From NCBI GenBank assembly GCA_019695235.1, contig JAIBAI010000014.1, forward strand, positions 1 through 55,974: 55,974 bases of DNA, in the 5' to 3' direction. The DNA is from Bacteroidia bacterium. GTDB lineage: Bacteria > Bacteroidota > Bacteroidia > M30B66. Both the position numbers and the translations under genes were made by a program. The notes beneath the pieces are model-generated. The model ran no database searches. It saw only the letters and a list, made by a program, of their open reading frames with translations, and had not been told where the DNA came from. Positions 25,764 through 36,157 of this stretch are shown here, one piece after another (within the stretch, counting starts at the first letter, position 1; each line of letters opens with the position of its first letter).

Positions 25764-27065
25764 TTATTTCCTTTGGTTGCTCTGCATAATATCCTCTATT
25801 TCTTCGGCCTCCAACGGAATTGATTGCATCAGATCAAGCGGCCCTTCTTTTGTGATAAGTATGTCATTTTCAAGCCGTATGCCCAGGCTTTCTTCCGGTA
25901 TATAAATACCTGGCTCACATGTAAATACCATACCTGCTTCAAATGGCGCATAACGAAAACCAACATCGTGCACATCAAGGCCCAGGTAATGGGAGGTACC
26001 ATGCATGAAGTACTTTTTATACAAAGGATTGTCAGGGTCTTGTTTCTTCACAGCAGCAGCTTCCAGCAATCCAAGGTCAATTAATTCATTTTCCATTGCC
26101 AGGCCAACCTCTTTGGTATATTCTAATGGAATGGTACCCGGACGCAGCATGGTTTTTGCATATTTCATCACCCGCAAAACCGCATTATAAACATCTTTTT
26201 GCCGTTTTGTAAATCTTCCATTCACAGGAACAGAGCGGGTTAAATCAGCATTGTAATTGCCGTACTCAGCACCAAAATCCATCAATACCACATCTCCGTC
26301 GTTACATTGCTTGTTGTTATCAATATAATGCAACACACATGCTGAGCCGCCTGAAGCAATGATGGGAGTATAAGCGTGCCCGGTTGCACGGTTTCTGATA
26401 AATTCATGGATAATTTCTGCTTCCACTTCGTATTCCCAAACACCCGGCTTCATAAATCCCAGCACTCTTTTAAAAGCTTTTTCAGTGATATCACATGCAG
26501 TTCTCATAACTGCAACTTCAAAATCAGACTTTATTGAACGCAAGGCATGCATGATAGGTGATGCCCGCTCAACCTGATGGGCCGGAAACTGCGCCTTCAC
26601 ATCTGTTGCAAAACGCATTTCAAGATAAGGCACCTTGCTCACAGCCCGGTCGTGGTCGTTTTGGTTCAGGTAAATCGTTTTGGCGTAGGTCATAAGCACC
26701 CTGAAAACACCTTCAAAACCATCAGTCCATTGGATATTTTCAATACCAGAAGCTTGTGTTGCTTCTTCTTTGGTGTATTTATGGCCTTCCCAGATGGCAA
26801 TTAGTTCATTGGTTTTGCGTACAAATAGTATCTCTCTTTGCTTTGGGTTGGGGCAATCGGGGTAAAGCAACAGGATGGTTTGTTCCTGATCAATCCCGCT
26901 CAGGTAAAACAAATCAGGGTTCTGCCGCCAAAAATAGGTAGCATCAGCGCTGCGGGGCATTTCGTCGTTTGAAACAAACACAGCAATGCTATCGGGCTTC
27001 ATTTGTGCTGCAAAGCGGCGACGGTTTTCAATAAAAAGTGTGGATGGGATGGCTGAATACTTCAT
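25764..27065 (-). CDS. pepP: Xaa-Pro aminopeptidase (M24B, PepP-like)
   Basis: A 433-aa dimetal aminopeptidase that removes N-terminal residues preceding proline. The N-terminal creatinase-like domain (1 to about 165) precedes the pita-bread domain. The metal-ligand regions are VVLMDFGAEYGNYNADLTRS, MHGTSHYLGLDVHDVG, FTCEPGIYIPEE and GIRLENDILIT. It is cytosolic, with no signal peptide. A full -7 box ends 4 nt before the ATG. Confidence 0.94.
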   Translation of the reverse strand: MKYSAIPSTLFIENRRRFAAQMKPDSIAVFVSNDEMPRSADATYFWRQNPDLFYLSGIDQEQTILLLYPDCPNPKQREILFVRKTNELIAIWEGHKYTKEEATQASGIENIQWTDGFEGVFRVLMTYAKTIYLNQNDHDRAVSKVPYLEMRFATDVKAQFPAHQVERASPIMHALRSIKSDFEVAVMRTACDITEKAFKRVLGFMKPGVWEYEVEAEIIHEFIRNRATGHAYTPIIASGGSACVLHYIDNNKQCNDGDVVLMDFGAEYGNYNADLTRSVPVNGRFTKRQKDVYNAVLRVMKYAKTMLRPGTIPLEYTKEVGLAMENELIDLGLLEAAAVKKQDPDNPLYKKYFMHGTSHYLGLDVHDVGFRYAPFEAGMVFTCEPGIYIPEESLGIRLENDILITKEGPLDLMQSIPLEAEEIEDIMQSNQRK

Positions 27066-27069
27066 GGCA

Positions 27070-27077
27070 CAAATATA
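27070..27077 (-). promoter_or_regulatory. -7 promoter box of pepP-pgi
   Basis: Plus CAAATATA reads TATATTTG on the minus strand, a full TAnnTTTG match. It ends 4 nt before the pepP ATG, which predicts a leaderless message. Confidence 0.55.
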
Positions 27078-27142
27078 TAAGATTGGAGCAGGTACTGTTC
27101 AGTAAAGAAGATAGTGCTGACTCAAAAACGCCTTATTCTCCC

Positions 27143-27150
27143 TATCTTAG
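27143..27150 (+). promoter_or_regulatory. -7-like box of icmF
   Basis: TATCTTAG, one mismatch from TAnnTTTG, 27 nt before the icmF ATG. Confidence 0.35.
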
Positions 27151-27177
27151 CCCGCCACAAATTGCACAGAACCAAGC

Positions 27178-30100
27178 ATGGAAACCCTCGTTTACCAGCC
27201 CAAGAATAAAATTAGAATTGTTACAGCAGCATCACTTTTTGACGGTCACGATGCTGCCATAAATATTATGCGGCGCATCATCCAAAGCAGTGGCGCCGAG
27301 GTAATTCACCTGGGTCACGACCGCAGCGTTGAAGAAGTGGTGAATTGCGCCATTCAGGAAGATGCCCAGGCTATCGCCATGACCAGTTACCAGGGTGGTC
27401 ACATGGAATATTTCAAATATATGTTCGACCTGCTTAAATCAAAAGGGGCCGGGCATATTCGCATTTTTGCCGGTGGTGGTGGCACGATTCTTCCCTCTGA
27501 AATTGAAGAACTCCAACAGTACGGACTTTCCCGCCTGTACCACCCTGATGACGGTCGCTCACTTGGCTTACAGGGGATGATCAATGATCTGATGGAAAAA
27601 TGCGATTTTCCTACCGGTGTGAACCTCAACGGTGAGGTAAACCATCTGGAAGAAAAAAACTGGAATGCTATAGCCAGGCTGATTTCTGCTGCAGAAAATA
27701 ATCCGCAGCAAGCTGCGCCCACATTGGAGCACGTCCACACCCTGGCTGCAAAAAGCAAGAGCCCCATTTTAGGAATTACCGGCACAGGTGGGGCAGGCAA
27801 ATCATCGCTTGTTGATGAGATAGTTCGAAGGTTTCTACTTGATTTTCCGGACAAGACCATAGGACTGATTTCTGTTGACCCTTCGAAACGGAAAACCGGC
27901 GGAGCGCTTTTAGGAGACCGCATACGCATGAACGCTATTCGCAATCCCAGGGTTTACATGCGTTCATTAGCAACCCGTCAAAGCAATCTTGCTCTGAGCA
28001 AGCACGTTAAAGAAGCTGTTGCCATCTTAAAAGCAGCGCAGTATGACCTGATTATTTTAGAAACATCCGGCATAGGTCAAAGCGACACAGAAATTCTTGA
28101 CCATAGTGATGTAAGCCTTTATGTGATGACCCCAGAATATGGTGCTGCGACACAGCTTGAGAAGATTGACATGCTTGATTTTGCCGATTTGATTGCCCTT
28201 AATAAATTCGACAAACGCGGTGCTTTAGATGCATTGAGGGATGTTAAAAAGCAGTATCAGCGCAATCACCGTCTATTCGACCATGATCCGGATACAATGC
28301 CGGTATTTGGTACCATTGCCTCTCAATTTAATGACCCTGGAATGAACCGTTTGTATAAAGCGGTGATTGATACATTAAGCCACAAAGCAGGTGCGTCTTT
28401 TCATTCTTCTGTAACGCTTAGTTCAGAAATGAGCGAAAAGATTTATGTTATTCCACCCAATCGCACCCGCTACCTGAGTGAGATTACAGAAAACAACCGG
28501 AATTACAATCTCAGAATAAAGCAACAAGCAGAGGTAGCTGAAAAACTTTACGCCATTGATAAAACAATGCAAAACTTTAAGGAGGCGTCGCATGCCGACA
28601 TACACAAGGTTTTGCAGGCAGAATTTGACCGGGTTAAATTAGAGTTGGACCCCAAAAACTGGAAAATTATCGAAACATGGGAAGAGAAACGCCGGCAATA
28701 CAAGGGAGCGTTTTTCTCATTCAAGGTGCGTGATAAGGAAATAAAAATAGCTACCCATACTGAAAGCCTTTCACATAGCAGGATACCCAAGGTGGTCACT
28801 CCTTCGTATTCAAACTGGGGTGAAATTTTACGCTGGACTCTGGCAGAGAATGTTCCGGGTGAATTTCCTTATGCTGCCGGAATATATCCTTTTAAGCGCG
28901 AGGGTGAAGACCCTACCCGTATGTTTGCCGGTGAAGGCGGTCCAGAAAGGACCAACCGACGTTTCCATTACGTAAGCCTGGGAATGCCTGCCACAAGGCT
29001 TTCAACTGCCTTTGACTCGGTAACCCTTTATGGAAACGACCCGGGTGAACGCCCTGATATTTATGGAAAAATTGGCAACTCAGGGGTAAGTATCTGCTGC
29101 CTGGATGATGCTAAAAAACTTTATTCTGGTTTCGACTTGTGCAAAGCAAGCACTTCGGTGTCAATGACCATTAACGGTCCGGCCCCGATGCTGTTGGCAT
29201 TCTTCATGAATGCAGCCATTGACCAGCAGTGCGAGCGGTATATACGCAGTAATAATCTGGTAGATGCAGTAGATGAAAAAATAAAGAAACTTTATGAAGA
29301 AAAAGGTATCGAACGTCCACGATATATTGGTGAACTTCCGGAAGGGAACGACGGCCTGGGCCTTCTCCTTTTAGGTGTCACGGGTGATCAGGTTTTGCCG
29401 GAAAATGTGTATAATAAAATAAAAGCCGATACCCTCAAGGCAGTTAGAGGTACTGTTCAGGCAGATATTCTCAAAGAAGACCAGGCACAGAACACCTGTA
29501 TTTTCAGTACTGAATTTGCACTCCGGATGATGGGTGATATTCAGCAATATTTCATTAATCAAAAGGTACGAAATTTTTACTCAGTAAGTATTTCCGGATA
29601 CCATATTGCAGAAGCAGGTGCCAATCCGGTAACCCAATTAGCATTTACGCTGAGTAATGGCTTTACCTATGTTGAATATTACCTTAGCCGGGGCATGCAC
29701 ATTGATGATTTCGCCCCCAATCTTTCATTTTTCTTCAGTAACGGTATTGACCCCGAATATGCTGTAATTGGAAGGGTCGCACGCCGGATTTGGGCGAAAG
29801 CCATGAAATATAAATACGGTGGCAACGAGCGGAGTCAGATGTTGAAATACCATATTCAAACCTCCGGTCGCTCACTACATGCGCAGGAGATTGATTTCAA
29901 TGATATACGCACAACCTTGCAGGCTTTGTATGCCATTTATGATAATTGTAATTCGCTCCATACAAATGCTTACGATGAGGCTATCACAACTCCCACTGAG
30001 GAGTCAGTACGCCGGGCAATGGCTATTCAGCTGATTATCAACAGAGAACTAGGTCTGGCAAAAAATGAAAATCCATTGCAGGGGGCCTATATTATTGATG

Positions 30101-30546
30101 AATTAACTGAACTGGTGGAAGAAGCAGTATATGCTGAGTTTGACCGGATAACCGAACGCGGAGGTGTTTTAGGAGCCATGGAAACCATGTATCAAAGGGG
30201 CAAAATACAGGAAGAGTCAATGCACTATGAAACCCTGAAACACTCAGGAGAATTTCCTGTGATTGGGGTAAATACCTTCCTGAGTTCGAAAGGTTCACCT
30301 ACCATCCTGCCCAAGGAAGTAATAAGGGCAACAGAAGAAGAAAAACAGGCCCAGATTGCAACTATTAACAACCTGCACCAGGCACGTTCGGCAGATGCTT
30401 CAGATTACCTAAAGAAGGTGCAGCAGGCCGCCATTGAAAATAAAAACATCTTTGAGCAACTTATGGAAGCTGCCAAAGTTTGTTCTTTGGGGCAGATTAC
30501 AAATGCATTGTTTGATGTAGGAGGTGAATACCGCAGGAGTATGTGA
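27178..30546 (+). CDS. icmF: Fused isobutyryl-CoA mutase IcmF (B12-dependent acyl-CoA mutase with G-protein chaperone)
   Basis: A 1122-aa fusion that isomerises isobutyryl-CoA and n-butyryl-CoA (or related acyl-CoAs) using adenosylcobalamin. Domain order: B12-binding (about 12-140, with [14 protein letters not shown]24 being the expected cobalt ligand), a MeaB-type GTPase chaperone (about 195-480, Walker A GTGGAGKS at 202-209, later [10 protein letters not shown]), and the mutase barrel (about 560-1100, with [16 protein letters not shown] and [14 protein letters not shown]). This B12-G-mutase order is diagnostic for IcmF, as opposed to separate MutA/MutB. No cobalamin riboswitch is present in its 112-bp upstream region. 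A WG-repeat gene follows by 35 bp. Confidence 0.95.
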   Translation: METLVYQPKNKIRIVTAASLFDGHDAAINIMRRIIQSSGAEVIHLGHDRSVEEVVNCAIQEDAQAIAMTSYQGGHMEYFKYMFDLLKSKGAGHIRIFAGGGGTILPSEIEELQQYGLSRLYHPDDGRSLGLQGMINDLMEKCDFPTGVNLNGEVNHLEEKNWNAIARLISAAENNPQQAAPTLEHVHTLAAKSKSPILGITGTGGAGKSSLVDEIVRRFLLDFPDKTIGLISVDPSKRKTGGALLGDRIRMNAIRNPRVYMRSLATRQSNLALSKHVKEAVAILKAAQYDLIILETSGIGQSDTEILDHSDVSLYVMTPEYGAATQLEKIDMLDFADLIALNKFDKRGALDALRDVKKQYQRNHRLFDHDPDTMPVFGTIASQFNDPGMNRLYKAVIDTLSHKAGASFHSSVTLSSEMSEKIYVIPPNRTRYLSEITENNRNYNLRIKQQAEVAEKLYAIDKTMQNFKEASHADIHKVLQAEFDRVKLELDPKNWKIIETWEEKRRQYKGAFFSFKVRDKEIKIATHTESLSHSRIPKVVTPSYSNWGEILRWTLAENVPGEFPYAAGIYPFKREGEDPTRMFAGEGGPERTNRRFHYVSLGMPATRLSTAFDSVTLYGNDPGERPDIYGKIGNSGVSICCLDDAKKLYSGFDLCKASTSVSMTINGPAPMLLAFFMNAAIDQQCERYIRSNNLVDAVDEKIKKLYEEKGIERPRYIGELPEGNDGLGLLLLGVTGDQVLPENVYNKIKADTLKAVRGTVQADILKEDQAQNTCIFSTEFALRMMGDIQQYFINQKVRNFYSVSISGYHIAEAGANPVTQLAFTLSNGFTYVEYYLSRGMHIDDFAPNLSFFFSNGIDPEYAVIGRVARRIWAKAMKYKYGGNERSQMLKYHIQTSGRSLHAQEIDFNDIRTTLQALYAIYDNCNSLHTNAYDEAITTPTEESVRRAMAIQLIINRELGLAKNENPLQGAYIIDELTELVEEAVYAEFDRITERGGVLGAMETMYQRGKIQEESMHYETLKHSGEFPVIGVNTFLSSKGSPTILPKEVIRATEEEKQAQIATINNLHQARSADASDYLKKVQQAAIENKNIFEQLMEAAKVCSLGQITNALFDVGGEYRRSM

Positions 30547-30581
30547 TCTCGCCGTGACAAATGGGATGTTTAAATAAAATA

Positions 30582-32702
30582 ATGGCCTTCAATAAAACTT
30601 TTGTTTTATTTATCGGACTATCATGTCTTTTATTTTCGCCCAGTGCCAATGCACAGATTAACAAAGGTTTTGACGCGTTAAATGAATATGACTTTTTCAA
30701 AGCAAGGAAGCTATTTTTAAAATCAATACGAAAAAACCCTGTTGAAGCAAACTATGGTTTGGCCCGGATTCATTACGATAGTCTGAACCATTTCCATTCA
30801 ATTGACTCTGCCAATTTTAGGCTTCATTATGCCAGGGAGCATTTCAATGTTCTGGATTCGGTAAAAAAGAAACGTTTACTTATTTTTGGTATCACAGATA
30901 GTTCGTTAACTGAATTTCAACATCAGATATGCAACAAGGCTTATCAAAAGGCAGTTTCAGAGAATAGCCTGGAAGGATTTGACCATTTTTTGAAGTATTA
31001 TTCATGTCAGGGGCTTCAGGGTGAAATTACTGACATTCGGAATGAATCTGCATTAAAAAAGGCTGTTAGCATAGGAACAGCAGCTGCTCTTGAACAATTT
31101 ATCGCTCAATATCCTGATGCACGACAACTGCCACAGGCCAGGAAAAATCTTGATGCCGCATTGTTTAAAGAAGAAACAGCTGGTCAGCGCATAGTTGACT
31201 TTGAGCGTTTCCTTTTAAAATATCCCAATAGCCTGCATGCAGTAGAGGCCGAGAATGCTATATATCAATTAGTAACTCCTCAGAAGAATATGGAGGAATT
31301 GTATGCTTTTGTGAGGCGTTATCCGACTAACAGAAATACCTCAACAGCTTGGGACTTATTATATACAAGATTCACCAGTGATCAACGCAAGGAAAGCTTC
31401 ACAGCATTTAAAGAACGCTATCCAGAATATCCATTTCAGGAAAGGGTCGGGCGTGACTTTGCACTGAGCAGTATTCGCCTGTTTCCTGTAGTAAAGGAGC
31501 AAAAGTGGGGTTATGCCGACTCGCTCGGAAAAATTTTAATTCCGTTTCAGTTTGATGAAGCCGGGAACTTCTCTGAAAACCTTGCCCCCGTTAGGCTCAA
31601 TGGCCAAATCAACTATATCAACAAGGCAGGCTTAAAGGTGATAAGTGAGAATTTTGATGAGGGCTACGCTTTTCAAAACGGATTGGCCATTGTTGAAATA
31701 GACGGTTTAAGCGGAATTATTAACACTTTGGGCGAATGGGTAGTGCCTCCAACCTGGCCTCTAATTGAAGGACCATTTTATCATTTATATAAAATAGGTA
31801 CTGATAGTAGTATAAGAATCTTTGACGGACAAAACAACGCATTCTTGCCTGCACTCTTTCATGAAAGTGGTAATTTTAGTGAAGGTTTCTGTGCAGTCGG
31901 TATAGATGGGCACTATGGATATATCGACAGTCTGGGCAAGCAACACATCCCGCTACGGTTTCAGGAAGCCCAGCCATTTCATAAAGGCCTTGCCAGAGTC
32001 ATGGAACATGGTTTGTATGGCATGGTAAATACAAGTGGCAATGTTGTTGTACCTTTTAGGTACGAAGGTGTTGCCAATAGTTCTGAAGGATATATCAAAA
32101 TATACCAGAACGGGAAATGTGCTTTTCTTGACCTTCAGGGTAAACTTAAAATCCCATTTAAGAGCAATTGCGCTGTTTCAGAGGGAGGAAACGATGGTTT
32201 TATTGAGGGCCTTGCACGTATTCAGCACAATGGAAAAGTAGGCTTCATTGATAAAAAAGGGAAGGTTGTAATTCAGGCAAAATTTAACCAGGTCATGGAT
32301 TTTTCAGAAGGCCTTGCAGCATTTCGTAAAGGAGGGCTTTGGGGATTTATTGACAAAGCGGGGAAAATAGTTATTCCTGCTTCCTATCAATCAGTAATGA
32401 AGTATTCAGGAGCTTATGCCAGGGTAGGCAAACAAAGTCGTTGGGGCTTGATTGATAAAAGTGGCCGAATTGTTATCCCACTTGAAAACGAAGAAATCCA
32501 GCTTGCAGGCACCTGTTTTATTCTCTCAAAAAATGGAGGTAAAAGGCTATATGACAACAACTTAAACCCACTTTTGGCGTTTGAATGTGATGACATTCGG
32601 AAATCAGCGATGCCCCTGATTTTTGAGTTATATAAAAATGGACGGTTTGCATATTTTCATACTGTTTTAGGCACTATTTTCTGGCAAGAGGAGGGGTTTT
32701 AA
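30582..32702 (+). CDS. Secreted WG-repeat protein with N-terminal TPR-like region
   Basis: A 706-aa exported protein of unknown role. Start 30582 gives the signal peptide MAFNKTFVLFIGLSCLLFSPSANA. The first third (to about 300) is helical and resembles tetratricopeptide repeats (KGFDALNEYDFFKARKLFLK, then ALEQFIAQYPDARQLPQARKNL). From about 305 to the end come about nine WG (KWG) beta-repeats, for example KWGYADSLGKILIP, HYGYIDSLGKQHIP, LWGFIDKAGKIVIP and RWGLIDKSGRIVIP. WG repeats are beta-structured and usually taken as interaction modules. No catalytic site and no T9SS tail are evident. It lies between icmF and a serine hydrolase, all on the plus strand. Confidence 0.83.
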   Translation: MAFNKTFVLFIGLSCLLFSPSANAQINKGFDALNEYDFFKARKLFLKSIRKNPVEANYGLARIHYDSLNHFHSIDSANFRLHYAREHFNVLDSVKKKRLLIFGITDSSLTEFQHQICNKAYQKAVSENSLEGFDHFLKYYSCQGLQGEITDIRNESALKKAVSIGTAAALEQFIAQYPDARQLPQARKNLDAALFKEETAGQRIVDFERFLLKYPNSLHAVEAENAIYQLVTPQKNMEELYAFVRRYPTNRNTSTAWDLLYTRFTSDQRKESFTAFKERYPEYPFQERVGRDFALSSIRLFPVVKEQKWGYADSLGKILIPFQFDEAGNFSENLAPVRLNGQINYINKAGLKVISENFDEGYAFQNGLAIVEIDGLSGIINTLGEWVVPPTWPLIEGPFYHLYKIGTDSSIRIFDGQNNAFLPALFHESGNFSEGFCAVGIDGHYGYIDSLGKQHIPLRFQEAQPFHKGLARVMEHGLYGMVNTSGNVVVPFRYEGVANSSEGYIKIYQNGKCAFLDLQGKLKIPFKSNCAVSEGGNDGFIEGLARIQHNGKVGFIDKKGKVVIQAKFNQVMDFSEGLAAFRKGGLWGFIDKAGKIVIPASYQSVMKYSGAYARVGKQSRWGLIDKSGRIVIPLENEEIQLAGTCFILSKNGGKRLYDNNLNPLLAFECDDIRKSAMPLIFELYKNGRFAYFHTVLGTIFWQEEGF

Positions 32703-32732
32703 AATTTAACATCCCTTTAACTTTCTACCCTT

Positions 32733-32740
32733 TACATTTG
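32733..32740 (+). promoter_or_regulatory. -7 promoter box of the serine hydrolase gene
   Basis: TACATTTG, a full match to TAnnTTTG, 13 nt before the GTG at 32754. A second match, TAATTTTG (32747-32754), overlaps the start codon and is less useful as a promoter. Confidence 0.45.
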
Positions 32741-32753
32741 AAAAAATAATTTT

Positions 32754-33803
32754 GTGCCTCCTACAACTCCAACCACAGAAAAGAAGAAATCAATCTTTGC
32801 TGTAAAAATTCCTTTATTTGTTGCTATAATACTTCTAATAGTAGCCGGGGCAACTGCTTTTTACATCAATAAAAAAACCGAAGCGCTTTGTGAAAAACGT
32901 GTTGCAGAGAGTCTTAAAAAGGTCGAAGGGATTTCGGTAAGATTACTTGTTGAAGATGAATACAAGTTGATTAAACCACTTGCATTTATTGACTTTACCA
33001 AGGAAGACACCCTGCTTCTTGAAATAAAAAACAGTCTTCAGGAGTACATTGAAGACAAGAAGAAAGACGGCAGTATTACCAACGCCTCAGTCTATCTTAG
33101 AAATCTGAACAGACACCAGGATGTACGTGTAAACCCGAAAGAAGTTTATTTCCCCGGAAGTCTGATGAAAATTCCAATAATGCTCACCTTTTTAAAAGCC
33201 TCTGAGAGCGACCCTTCTTTGTTAGATCGTCAGGTTCCATTTATACGCCCTTACGATAATCTGCCCTTCCAAAACATCAAATCGGTTGGCATTGAATTAG
33301 GTAAAGTATATACCATCCGGCAGTTAATTGAGTACATGATTACCCATTCAGACAATAATGCAACTGCATTGTTGAGTGAGAATATTGATTTTGAAAAAAT
33401 TGCACATGTGTTTAAGAATCTTCAGTTGCCTTATCCTGACACAAAACAGCCGGATTATGGGCTTACCCTGAAAGATTACTCAAGGTTCTTCAGGGTTTTA
33501 TTTAATGCTACCTATTTAAGTTGGAAGAACTCTGAATATGCATTGGAGTTGCTTACAAAAACTGATTACCAGAATGGTATTGCCAAAGGGGTAGACAAAG
33601 GAGTGGTAATAGCTCATAAATTTGGCGAGCGCAATAGCGACGGAGTGCAGCAATTACATGAGGTAGGCATAGTATATCTACAAAACCGTCCCTACCTTCT
33701 TGGTATCATGACCAAAGGAAACGATATAAAGAAGATGGAGCCTATTCTTGGCGAAATATCCAAAATCGTTTACTCAGGCATGAAAGATGGCCAGGTTGAT
33801 TAG
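32754..33803 (+). CDS. Membrane-anchored beta-lactamase-fold serine hydrolase
   Basis: A 349-aa protein of the class A beta-lactamase / penicillin-recognising superfamily. The N-terminal helix (about 19-37) anchors it, with the enzyme domain outside. The three active-site elements are present: S136-L-M-K139 (SxxK), S199-D200-N201 (SDN), and K289-F290-G291 in place of KTG. HEVGIVYLQNRPYLLGIMT forms the closing strands. The KFG motif and the lack of an obvious Glu166 omega-loop argue against a true beta-lactamase. A peptidase or esterase on cell-wall or other substrates is possible. GTG is the only start before the membrane helix. Confidence 0.82.
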   Translation: MPPTTPTTEKKKSIFAVKIPLFVAIILLIVAGATAFYINKKTEALCEKRVAESLKKVEGISVRLLVEDEYKLIKPLAFIDFTKEDTLLLEIKNSLQEYIEDKKKDGSITNASVYLRNLNRHQDVRVNPKEVYFPGSLMKIPIMLTFLKASESDPSLLDRQVPFIRPYDNLPFQNIKSVGIELGKVYTIRQLIEYMITHSDNNATALLSENIDFEKIAHVFKNLQLPYPDTKQPDYGLTLKDYSRFFRVLFNATYLSWKNSEYALELLTKTDYQNGIAKGVDKGVVIAHKFGERNSDGVQQLHEVGIVYLQNRPYLLGIMTKGNDIKKMEPILGEISKIVYSGMKDGQVD

Positions 33804-33810
33804 GTAGCAA

Positions 33811-34479
33811 CTATTGTTTTGAAGTAAATCCGGATTCTTTCATTAGCTCCCGGATATCAAGGATAAGTTTGTCTATTTCAACTGAGTCAGTACCATCATA
33901 AAATCCACGTATCCGGCCAAGTGTGTCAATGAGGGCAAAGTTTTGGGTATGCACAAAATCGTTGGTGCCTCCATCTCCTTCGGTGGCTGACAATAGATAT
34001 GAATTCCTTGCCAACTTATAGATATCCGCCTTTTCACCTGTAAGAAAGTACCATTTGCCATATTCGGCATCATGCAACTGAGCATAAGCAGCCAAAGCCG
34101 CAACGGTATCACGTGAAGGGTCAACCGTATGCGAGACAAAACAAATCTCTTTATTTGCTTTATACTCCTTATATACCCTGGCCATCTGATTGGTCATCGC
34201 CGGACAGATATCACGACAGTTGGCAAAAAAGAAATCAGCGACATAAATCCTGCCCCTTAGTTGCTCGTTTGTAAATCGCTGCCCCTGTTGGTCTATTAAT
34301 TCAAAACGGTCAATGACATGGTAGTTTCCATCAGCCTTTGTTGTATTACCTTCTGTTCGCTGACCATATACCGGCAATACCCTGAAAGGTGCTGGTTGCT
34401 GTGCATACCACCATCCGGCGATGGCGAGCACAACAATCAACAATAATACAGTAAGGTTAACGAGCCCTGCCCGCTTCAT
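33811..34479 (-). CDS. SCO1/SenC family copper chaperone / thioredoxin-like protein
   Basis: A 222-aa membrane-anchored protein (helix about 7-23) with a thioredoxin fold facing the periplasm. The copper site is complete: C88-R-D-I-C92 and H177 in DFVHTQNFALID. SCO proteins deliver copper to the CuA centre of cytochrome c oxidase or act as thiol reductases. Its start overlaps the stop of the YHS lipoprotein gene in an ATGA arrangement. That tight pairing suggests a shared job in copper handling. It converges with the serine hydrolase gene with 7 bp between. Confidence 0.93.
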   Translation of the reverse strand: MKRAGLVNLTVLLLIVVLAIAGWWYAQQPAPFRVLPVYGQRTEGNTTKADGNYHVIDRFELIDQQGQRFTNEQLRGRIYVADFFFANCRDICPAMTNQMARVYKEYKANKEICFVSHTVDPSRDTVAALAAYAQLHDAEYGKWYFLTGEKADIYKLARNSYLLSATEGDGGTNDFVHTQNFALIDTLGRIRGFYDGTDSVEIDKLILDIRELMKESGFTSKQ

Positions 34480-34760
34480 TTCAAAAATTCAGCCGGATTC
34501 TCAGCAAAAGCATCTTTGCAACCTTTTCCACAAAACCCGTATAGCTTGCCTTCGTGGCTTAAGGTATCAGCTTGTTCCTCGGCAACAGACATCTGGCAAA
34601 CAGGGTCAATCTCTGATGCCAACTGTTCTTTAGGTATGTGCAACGTAGCGGATGTTTCTTTTTCCATTACAGGAGCTTCAATCTGTTCAGGCTCAGTTGT
34701 TGGTTTTGAGTTGCAGGCAAAAAATGCCGCTGTAATGGCTACAAACAATATCTTTTTCAT
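34476..34760 (-). CDS. YHS-domain lipoprotein
   Basis: A 94-aa lipoprotein with signal MKKILFVAITAAFFAC (lipid-modified C16), a charged linker and a YHS domain. The YHS part reads IDPVCQMSV near residue 54, then LYGFCGKGCKDAFAENPAEFL. YHS domains bind metals through conserved cysteines and occur in copper ATPases and multicomponent enzymes. Translational coupling with the SCO gene supports a copper or metal role. The start at 34760 is set by the signal; the frame continues upstream over non-coding DNA that should be ignored. Confidence 0.85.
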   Translation of the reverse strand: MKKILFVAITAAFFACNSKPTTEPEQIEAPVMEKETSATLHIPKEQLASEIDPVCQMSVAEEQADTLSHEGKLYGFCGKGCKDAFAENPAEFLK

Positions 34761-34836
34761 AGAAACAATAGAATTCCGGGTAAAAATACCAAAAATGCCA
34801 CACAGAATGCCTCTTTGCTTCTGTTTGAATGTTTCT

Positions 34837-35325
34837 TCAAGCCAACCTGTCCCAAACTTCAAATGTATAGGCATATAAATGCCTTTCATCTGCCGGATGT
34901 GCCTCGGAGCTAACCTTATGCCACTGCTCTTTGTCAAACTCTTCGAAAAAAGTATCTGCCTCAGGTGAAGTATGCACCCTGGTTAAATATATCCGTTCTG
35001 CAATAGGCATGAACAGTCGGTAAATCTCTGCCCCTCCAACAATCATCACCTGTGGCTCAGATTGAAGTAAGCGCAGGGTTTCTTCAACTGAATGAACCAT
35101 TTCGCAACCTTGAAATGACAATCCTTTCGAACGCGTCATGACGATATTCCTACGACCAGGCAAAGGTTTTCCAACTGATTCAAACGTACTTCTGCCCATC
35201 ACGATCGGGCAGCCCATGGTGATACTTTTAAAAAACTTCAGGTCAAGTGGCAAATGCCAGAGTAGTTTGTTGTCTTTACCGATAGCGTTATTTTCTGCTG
35301 CTGCAACAACCATGCTAATTTTCAT
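34837..35325 (-). CDS. folA: Dihydrofolate reductase
   Basis: A 162-aa NADPH-dependent enzyme regenerating tetrahydrofolate. Motifs: [30 protein letters not shown] (read in parts), [32 protein letters not shown] and the C-terminal YAYTFEVW. The ATG overlaps the thyA stop (ATGA), so the two coupled genes cover the thymidylate cycle: ThyA makes dihydrofolate and FolA reduces it. Confidence 0.96.
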   Translation of the reverse strand: MKISMVVAAAENNAIGKDNKLLWHLPLDLKFFKSITMGCPIVMGRSTFESVGKPLPGRRNIVMTRSKGLSFQGCEMVHSVEETLRLLQSEPQVMIVGGAEIYRLFMPIAERIYLTRVHTSPEADTFFEEFDKEQWHKVSSEAHPADERHLYAYTFEVWDRLA

Positions 35326-36116
35326 ACCGAAACCGCTGCTTTAATTGCCGGATGAGGGTCATAATTCTGCAAGTCAAAATCCTCATAACGGAAACCAAAA
35401 ATATCATTCACCTGTGTATTAAGCTTCATGATGGGAAGTGGCCTGCAAGGGCGCGATAATTGCAATCTGGCTTGTTCTAAATGATTGGTATATAAATGAA
35501 CATCGCCAAAACTATGTATGAACTCACCAGGCTTTAATCCGCACACCTGTGCTACCATCAACGTCAGCAAGGCATAAGAGGCAATGTTGAAAGGAACCCC
35601 CAAAAAGGTATCGGCACTCCTTTGGTAAAGCTGACATGATAATTTACCATCCGCAACATAAAACTGAAACAAGCAATGGCAAGGCGGAAGTGCCATTTGC
35701 TCAATATCAGCAACATTCCACGCTGAAATAATCAACCTTCGCGAATCCGGGTTTGTTTTAATCATTTGAATCAAACGACTCAGCTGATCTATTTCCTCCC
35801 CGTTTGGAGAAGGCCATGAACGCCACTGATGTCCATAAACCGGCCCGAGATTACCTGCTTCATCAGCCCATTCATCCCATATACTTACCCCGTTTTCCTT
35901 AAGGTAGGCAATATTGGTATCGCCTTTGATAAACCAAAGCAATTCATGAATAACTGAACGCAGGTGAACCTTTTTAGTTGTCACCAACGGAAAGCCTTTC
36001 TCTAAATCAAACCGCATTTGGTAGCCAAAACAACTAATTGTTCCTGTTCCTGTGCGATCATGCTTCTTTATCCCTGTTTCAAGTATATGACGAAGCAATG
36101 CATGGTATTGTTCCAT
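35322..36116 (-). CDS. thyA: Thymidylate synthase
   Basis: A 264-aa folate-dependent enzyme that methylates dUMP to dTMP. Signatures: [17 protein letters not shown], the catalytic cysteine in [32 protein letters not shown] and the [16 protein letters not shown] block. Length equals the E. coli enzyme. A one-mismatch -7 box (TAATTTTT, minus; plus 36121-36128) ends 4 nt before the ATG. The small gene at 36158 lies 41 bp upstream. Confidence 0.98.
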   Translation of the reverse strand: MEQYHALLRHILETGIKKHDRTGTGTISCFGYQMRFDLEKGFPLVTTKKVHLRSVIHELLWFIKGDTNIAYLKENGVSIWDEWADEAGNLGPVYGHQWRSWPSPNGEEIDQLSRLIQMIKTNPDSRRLIISAWNVADIEQMALPPCHCLFQFYVADGKLSCQLYQRSADTFLGVPFNIASYALLTLMVAQVCGLKPGEFIHSFGDVHLYTNHLEQARLQLSRPCRPLPIMKLNTQVNDIFGFRYEDFDLQNYDPHPAIKAAVSV

Positions 36117-36157
36117 GGTAAAAAATTATTCAAAAAAATATCCCGATGCTCCCTGGT

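Noticed and set aside
27066-27177. Cobalamin riboswitch before icmF
   Set aside because: The gap is only 112 bp and shows no B12-box.
27038-27262. Plus-strand 74-codon frame overlapping the icmF start
   Set aside because: Different frame from icmF, runs through its promoter and B12 domain, no similarity.
32747-32754. TAATTTTG overlapping the GTG of the serine hydrolase as its promoter
   Set aside because: Transcription would start after the only usable start codon; TACATTTG at 32733 fits better.
34761-34937. Upstream extension of the YHS lipoprotein
   Set aside because: Would hide the lipoprotein signal and run into folA.
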